From the NCBI RefSeq assembly GCF_035917675.1, contig NZ_CP109104.1, positions 3,348,001 through 3,412,000 of the forward strand: a DNA stretch of 64,000 bases, in the 5' to 3' direction. This DNA is from Streptomyces sp. NBC_01775 (GTDB lineage Bacteria; Actinomycetota; Actinomycetes; Streptomycetales; Streptomycetaceae). The notes beneath the pieces are model-generated. The model saw nothing but the letters and a program-made list of their open reading frames with translations, was not told where the DNA came from and ran no database searches. The position numbers were made by a program, and so were the translations under genes. This document shows, piece after piece, positions 60,238-64,000 of the stretch; position 1 is the stretch's first letter, and each line of letters begins with the position of its first letter.

Positions 60238-61487
60238 GCCCGTGCTCCTTCAAGGGCGTATCCCACTCCCCGCCGGACCGTTTCCCTGGCCGCGTACGCT
60301 CCGCCCAGGAGGGTGCCACGCGCTCGGTGAAGGGTGCCGGCCCGGCGGTTCACCAGCGAGGTCATCAGGTCCTCGTACCGGGCGGCCACCTGCGCGGGAT
60401 CGAACCGCGCCGACGCGGTGAGCGCGGCTCTTCCCATCCCCGCACGGAGTTGCTCATCGTTGATGAGGCGGAGCAGCGCACCGGAAATCGCGCTCACATC
60501 GCCTGTGGGGACCAGGAGTCCGTCCGTGCCGTCGCGGAGGATCTCCTTCGGCCCGTGCGGGCAGTCGGTGGCCACGACCGGAAGACCGCACCGCATCGCC
60601 TCGACAATGGTCATGCCGAAGGATTCGAGGCTCGAAGTGACCGCGCAGATCGCTCCCTTCACCCATTCGGCCTCGATGGGATTCGCCGAGCCCATCAAGA
60701 ACACGTGGTTGTACAGGCCGAGTTCGTCGATGAGATTCCTCAGCTTGTTCGCCTCGCGGCCGTGGCCGTAGATGCGCAGGCCCCAGTCGGGACGCTCGCG
60801 GACGACCTCGGCGAAGGCGCGTATGAGCACGTCGTACCGCTTGGCGGGGGCGAGCCGGCCCGCGGCGACGACCCACTTGCCGCTGCCGTCCGCGGGACTG
60901 ACGTCCGGCTCGGGCACGCTGTTGGGCAGCGACTCGACGCGCACGCCGGGCAGCAGCAGGTTCCTGCGATAGTCGCGGGCGTCGGCTTCGGTCACCGTGG
61001 TGACCGCGTCCAGCCGGGGATAGGTGCGGCGCAGCAGGCGCTTCAGCCTCGCGGAATGCGTGGCCAGCGTGAGGTGCTCCTGCCCCAGACGCACGGTGCC
61101 ACGGCGCGTCTGCCGGGCCACGTGCACGTTGAGTCCGGGCCGTGTACCGATGACGACGTCCGCCTCGGTGCTGCCCAGGTACTCACCGATCCGGCGGTCC
61201 GTCAACGCGCTGTGCTGGGAATACTGGCCGTCGGCGACGGGGAAGACCCGCGCGGGGCGGGCGTGTTCGGGATCGTCGCCTTCATAGGTCGGTCTGTGCC
61301 TGCGCATGTCGACCAGCGAGGTCAGCCGTACGCCGTTGCCCGGCTCGAAGAACGGCTTGTCCCGGTACCGGAAGACCGATACGACCTCTACGTCGTGCCG
61401 CTCGGCAAGCGCCTGCGCCAGATTGAAGGTGGTGCGGACCGTTCCGCCCATTCCGTAGGCGCTGAAGATCAAGAAGGAGATGCGCAT
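60234..61487 (-). CDS. Glycosyltransferase family 4
   Basis: A 417-aa GT-B enzyme: N-terminal ISFLIFSAYGMGGTVRTTFN (acceptor domain loop), WVVAAGRLAPAKRYDVLIRA (start of the nucleotide-sugar domain), LRIYGHGREANKLRNLIDEL and SSLESFGMTIVEAMRCGLPV, which holds the EX7E motif. It transfers a sugar from an activated donor, probably at the cytosolic face of the membrane for a wall polymer or glycolipid. GAGG precedes the ATG and a perfect palindrome lies 15 bases upstream. It heads a three-gene operon. Confidence 0.9.
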   Translation of the reverse strand: MRISFLIFSAYGMGGTVRTTFNLAQALAERHDVEVVSVFRYRDKPFFEPGNGVRLTSLVDMRRHRPTYEGDDPEHARPARVFPVADGQYSQHSALTDRRIGEYLGSTEADVVIGTRPGLNVHVARQTRRGTVRLGQEHLTLATHSARLKRLLRRTYPRLDAVTTVTEADARDYRRNLLLPGVRVESLPNSVPEPDVSPADGSGKWVVAAGRLAPAKRYDVLIRAFAEVVRERPDWGLRIYGHGREANKLRNLIDELGLYNHVFLMGSANPIEAEWVKGAICAVTSSLESFGMTIVEAMRCGLPVVATDCPHGPKEILRDGTDGLLVPTGDVSAISGALLRLINDEQLRAGMGRAALTASARFDPAQVAARYEDLMTSLVNRRAGTLHRARGTLLGGAYAARETVRRGVGYALEGARA

Positions 61488-61501
61488 TTACCTCACCCTA
61501 C

Positions 61502-61514
61502 GTGTAAATTACAC
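61502..61514. promoter_or_regulatory. Perfect palindrome GTGTAAATTACAC upstream of glycosyltransferase operon
   Basis: A 13-bp perfect palindrome in a short AT-rich patch, 15 bases before the glycosyltransferase start and overlapping the expected leader or promoter. Its symmetry and AT-rich core in GC-rich DNA suggest an operator. Confidence 0.6.
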
Positions 61515-61668
61515 TTAACCACTCACTGGACGTCTTCCACCGCGGCGATTGCCGCAGTTGATTCAGACGGCTTCGCCCCGCTCTTCACCCGGCGGGCCTG
61601 CCGGGTGGCGGTATCCCGCAGGGGCGGATCTCCCGGCCGGGAGACACCCCTGCGGGTGTGGCGTGGAC

Positions 61669-62391
61669 TTACTGCATCGCCAGCTCGGGGGTGGTGTTCC
61701 AGTAGGAGACGGCCGAGTTGTCGCTGAGGGCGAGACCGGCGCCGGGGGCGGTGAGGGTGGCGGTGTCGCCGGTGCCGTGCAGGCTGCGGTTGGCCAGCTC
61801 GACGGTCAGCTCCTTCTCGCGGTGCATGTTGGCGCCGTCGCCCTTCTCCAGGCTGAGCGAGGCGTAGGCCGACTTGCCCGGCTCCAGCGAGACCACGGCC
61901 TGGGGCTGGCCGCCACCCACCTTGATCGGCGACTGGGCCTCCGGGTAGCCCACGAACGGATAGCCGTACAGGTCGCAACGGGCACTGCCCTTGTTCGTCG
62001 CCTTCAGCAGAATCAGCGGCGCGCTGCCACCGGTCCGCTGGAGCCTGACCTGCACCGTGCCGACATCGCACGCGGACCGCTTCACACCCCCGGCCCCGGC
62101 CTCGCTCTTCACGTCCGCGCCCCCGTTGCCCCCCTTGCCCCCGTTGCCGCTCTGCGCACCGCCGCCGCCCGTGGAGCCCGAGCCGGTCGACCCCGAGCCC
62201 TTCGCGTCGGAGCCGGTCGAGCCCGAGTCCTTCGCCTGCGAGTCCTTCGACACCGCCGAGGAGGACGAGGAGCCGGCGTCGTCGTCCTTGCCGCCGCCCT
62301 CCTGGCAGGCGGTCAGCGAGAACGCGGCGGCGGCAGCGACGGCGAAAAGGCCGGCGGAACGGACGGTACGGCGAATGCGAGCGGTCTTCAT
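61669..62391 (-). CDS. DUF4232 lipoprotein
   Basis: A 240-aa lipoprotein: twin-Arg-rich start and hydrophobic segment (SAGLFAVAAAAAFSLTAC), lipobox LTAC, a Ser/Gly/Lys/Asp-rich spacer with GSTGS repeats (about 25-95), then the DUF4232 domain (GTVQVRLQRTGGSAPLILLK, RCDLYGYPFVGYPEAQSPIK, VSLEPGKSAYASLSLEKGDG). It is exposed on the outer face of the membrane. ATG 62391 has GGGGGA upstream. Function unknown. Confidence 0.87.
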   Translation of the reverse strand: MKTARIRRTVRSAGLFAVAAAAAFSLTACQEGGGKDDDAGSSSSSAVSKDSQAKDSGSTGSDAKGSGSTGSGSTGGGGAQSGNGGKGGNGGADVKSEAGAGGVKRSACDVGTVQVRLQRTGGSAPLILLKATNKGSARCDLYGYPFVGYPEAQSPIKVGGGQPQAVVSLEPGKSAYASLSLEKGDGANMHREKELTVELANRSLHGTGDTATLTAPGAGLALSDNSAVSYWNTTPELAMQ

Positions 62392-62970
62392 GATGTCCCC
62401 CACGGATGTCGAATGCGGCACGGCCGCCCGCTTCCGCGGGGCGCCCCAGCCAGGTTCACTTGTCGGTACATTCACTGTGATGACGACCGGCTGGGGATTG
62501 TTCACGGGATTCTGTCCGCACCCTGTAACAGCCCGCCGCGGGGCTCTCCGTTGGTCCAGCCGTGGTGAGGCCTCGCATGCGCAGGCCGAGCGGCGACGAA
62601 GCCCCGCAAGTACATGCCGGAACCGGCCGCCGGGCGGGATTCCCTCATCGCGGGGGACGCCCCGGCGCTGCCGTGGTCAAGGTGACGGGTGCCAATACCC
62701 CCCGGTGGGAGGCCACACCGACCCTGCTGTCTAGGGTCACCAGCCAGGTGCCCTACCTACCGCTCCCCCGGAGAACCTCCTGATGGCGAGGGGCAAGGGC
62801 TTCGCCTCGTCCACCGGAAAGATCACCATCGAGGACTCTCCGACGGCAGCCGGGCCCTGAACCTCCGGGCCGCCCGGTCCCGGTAACGGCCGGCCCATGA
62901 CGTCATCCATGGCCTGCCGTCCCGGACACCGCGAAGTTCCGGTCGCGGAAGTCCACAAGGAGTCAGCCTC
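62392..62970. other. 579-bp gap, no supported gene
   Basis: A 25-codon plus-strand frame at 62782-62859 opens with ATG but has no ribosome-binding site or known match. Longer frames show no domain. The region should hold the promoters of the lipoprotein and permease genes. Confidence 0.45.
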
Positions 62971-64000
62971 ATGTCCGACCTTGAGAACCAGACCGCTGAG
63001 CATGGCTCGCTCAGACGTTCCGTCCGGCTGATCGATGTCGTCATGCTGGGGGCGGGTACCGCGATCGGTGCGTCCGTCTTCACCGTGCTCGGGCCGGCCA
63101 CGAACGCCGGTGGATCGGGAGTCCTCATCGCCACGGTCCTGGCCGCCGTACCGATGGCCGTGTTCGCCATCGTCTACGCGTTCATGTCCTCCACGATGCC
63201 CAGGACCGGAGCCTCGTACGAGTGGCAACACGCCTTCGTGAACCCGTTTTTGGGCTTCGTGGTCGTGTGGCTCCGCATCCTGGGGAGCGGGGCGGTCATG
63301 GTGCTCCTGGTCCGGGTGCTGGTCGAGTACCTGGGCATGGTGTGGCCCGGCTTGCCGGCCGCGCCCATCATGCTCGGCCTGTTCATCGCGGTCTTCGCGC
63401 TGAACTACTTCGGGGTCTCCGTCGCGGCGCGCGCACAGACCCTGCTGATGCTGCTTCTGCTGGCCGCCTTCGCGGTGTTCGTAGGTGCCGGCGCACCGAG
63501 GATCAGCACCGAGACCATCGGACCGGTGTTCCAGGGCTGGGGGCCGATCCTTGCGGCCCTACCGGTCCTCATCAGCTTGTTCCTCGGGATCGAGACCGCG
63601 ACGGAGGTCGGAGAGGAGGTCGAGAACGCGGAACGTAACGTGCCCGTGGGCCTGGTCCTCGCCTTGTCGCTGACCTTGGTCGTCTACCTGTCCATCGTGG
63701 TGACGTCACTGGGCGTCGCCGGGCCGAGGGAACTCGCCGACAGCGACGCGCCGTTGCTGACGGCGGCCGAGCACACCCTGGGCGGGTGGGCGACGCCGCT
63801 CATCGTGAGCGCGGCCGTGCTGGCCATCGTCAAATCGCTCAACGCCTCCTTCCTCGTGTTCACGCGATTCCTGTACGCCATGGGCCGCAACGGCGCCCTT
63901 CCCGGCTTCATGGCACGCGTACATCCCCGCTGGGGGACGCCTCATGTGGCGACCATGGTGGCCTTCGGATTCGCGTCGCTGGGGCTGCTGCTGTCGAAGG
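62971..64000 (+). CDS. APC-family amino acid permease, 5' part (continues past window)
   Basis: The frame is open from ATG 62971, with AAGGAG 9 bases upstream, to the window end (343 codons). It has an APC-type first helix (LIDVVMLGAGTAIGASVFTV), MPRTGASYEWQHAFVNPFLG, the helix FAVFVGAGAPRIS, the conserved LISLFLGIETATEVGEEVEN and ERNVPVGLVLALSLTLVVYL, and LNASFLVFTRFLYAMGRNGA with LPGFMARVHPRWGTPHVAT. This is the order of the amino acid / polyamine / organocation superfamily; about nine of twelve helices are visible. It imports an amino acid or amine at the cell membrane; the substrate is not evident. Confidence 0.9.
   Translation, partial: MSDLENQTAEHGSLRRSVRLIDVVMLGAGTAIGASVFTVLGPATNAGGSGVLIATVLAAVPMAVFAIVYAFMSSTMPRTGASYEWQHAFVNPFLGFVVVWLRILGSGAVMVLLVRVLVEYLGMVWPGLPAAPIMLGLFIAVFALNYFGVSVAARAQTLLMLLLLAAFAVFVGAGAPRISTETIGPVFQGWGPILAALPVLISLFLGIETATEVGEEVENAERNVPVGLVLALSLTLVVYLSIVVTSLGVAGPRELADSDAPLLTAAEHTLGGWATPLIVSAAVLAIVKSLNASFLVFTRFLYAMGRNGALPGFMARVHPRWGTPHVATMVAFGFASLGLLLSK

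Noticed and set aside
62782-62859. 25-codon ORF before the permease
   Set aside because: No ribosome-binding site and no recognisable sequence; chance ORFs of this length are common.

Overview
The window is high-GC actinobacterial DNA, almost certainly from a Streptomyces chromosome. The supporting signs are GTG and TTG starts, strong GC bias at third codon positions, a WhiJ-type regulator with DUF397 partners, SpoIIE-type phosphatases fused to histidine-kinase-like ATPase domains, a GH19 chitinase behind a DasR-like operator, TerD, DUF4232 and DUF4913 proteins. No rRNA, tRNA or CRISPR array was seen. The mix of regulators, secreted proteins, gene fragments and small repeats looks like an accessory or arm-proximal region.

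Layout. 1-2.0 kb: end of a NarL-type sensor kinase, its response regulator, and a convergent PAP2 phosphatase whose frame runs antisense into the regulator. 2.0-3.9 kb: WhiJ-like cassette (anti-sigma-type ATPase, HTH/DUF5753, two DUF397). 3.9-6.1 kb: gene-poor and decayed, including an AraC regulator and a flavodoxin that have both lost their 5' ends head to head. 6.3-9.5 kb: CMD-SnoaL fusion with TetR, NUDIX, a secreted protein. 10.0-14.9 kb: a 1451-aa STAND-like NTPase-TPR protein coupled to a small partner gene. 15.1-25.5 kb: a compact peptide-uptake and processing cluster (binding lipoprotein, M14 carboxypeptidase, OppBCDF-type transporter, PaiB-like protein, amidohydrolase), divergent from a regulator that fuses a GbsR/MarR domain to a transposase-derived domain. 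25.6-30.3 kb: two tandem SpoIIE phosphatases. 30.5-35.7 kb: SPOR protein, GntR, ArsR and MFS pair, alpha/beta hydrolase, SDR.

35.7-39.6 kb: transposase remnant, glyoxalase, TPR-like protein, truncated aldehyde dehydrogenase, DUF4913 protein. 39.8-42.3 kb: GH19 chitinase with a DasR-like operator and a TTA codon, then a two-domain TerD protein. 43.3-45.6 kb: alanine racemase and D-Ala-D-Ala ligase operon. 45.9-51.2 kb: membrane protein, Ser/Thr kinase, secreted thaumatin-GH128 fusion, small acidic/basic protein. 51.6-55.7 kb: SDR with divergent LysR, Lrp with a truncated EamA exporter, aldo/keto reductase. 55.8-58.5 kb: small secreted protein, orphan hairpin, HTH remnant, secreted S37 peptidase. 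58.6-61.5 kb: three-gene glycosyltransferase operon behind a perfect palindrome. 61.7-64 kb: DUF4232 lipoprotein and the start of an APC permease.

The best candidates for something new are the STAND/TPR two-gene cassette (10035-14929), the GbsR-transposase fusion regulator facing the peptide operon (24560-25537), and the thaumatin-GH128 enzyme (48962-50605). All function calls rest on reading motifs by eye; no database search was run.
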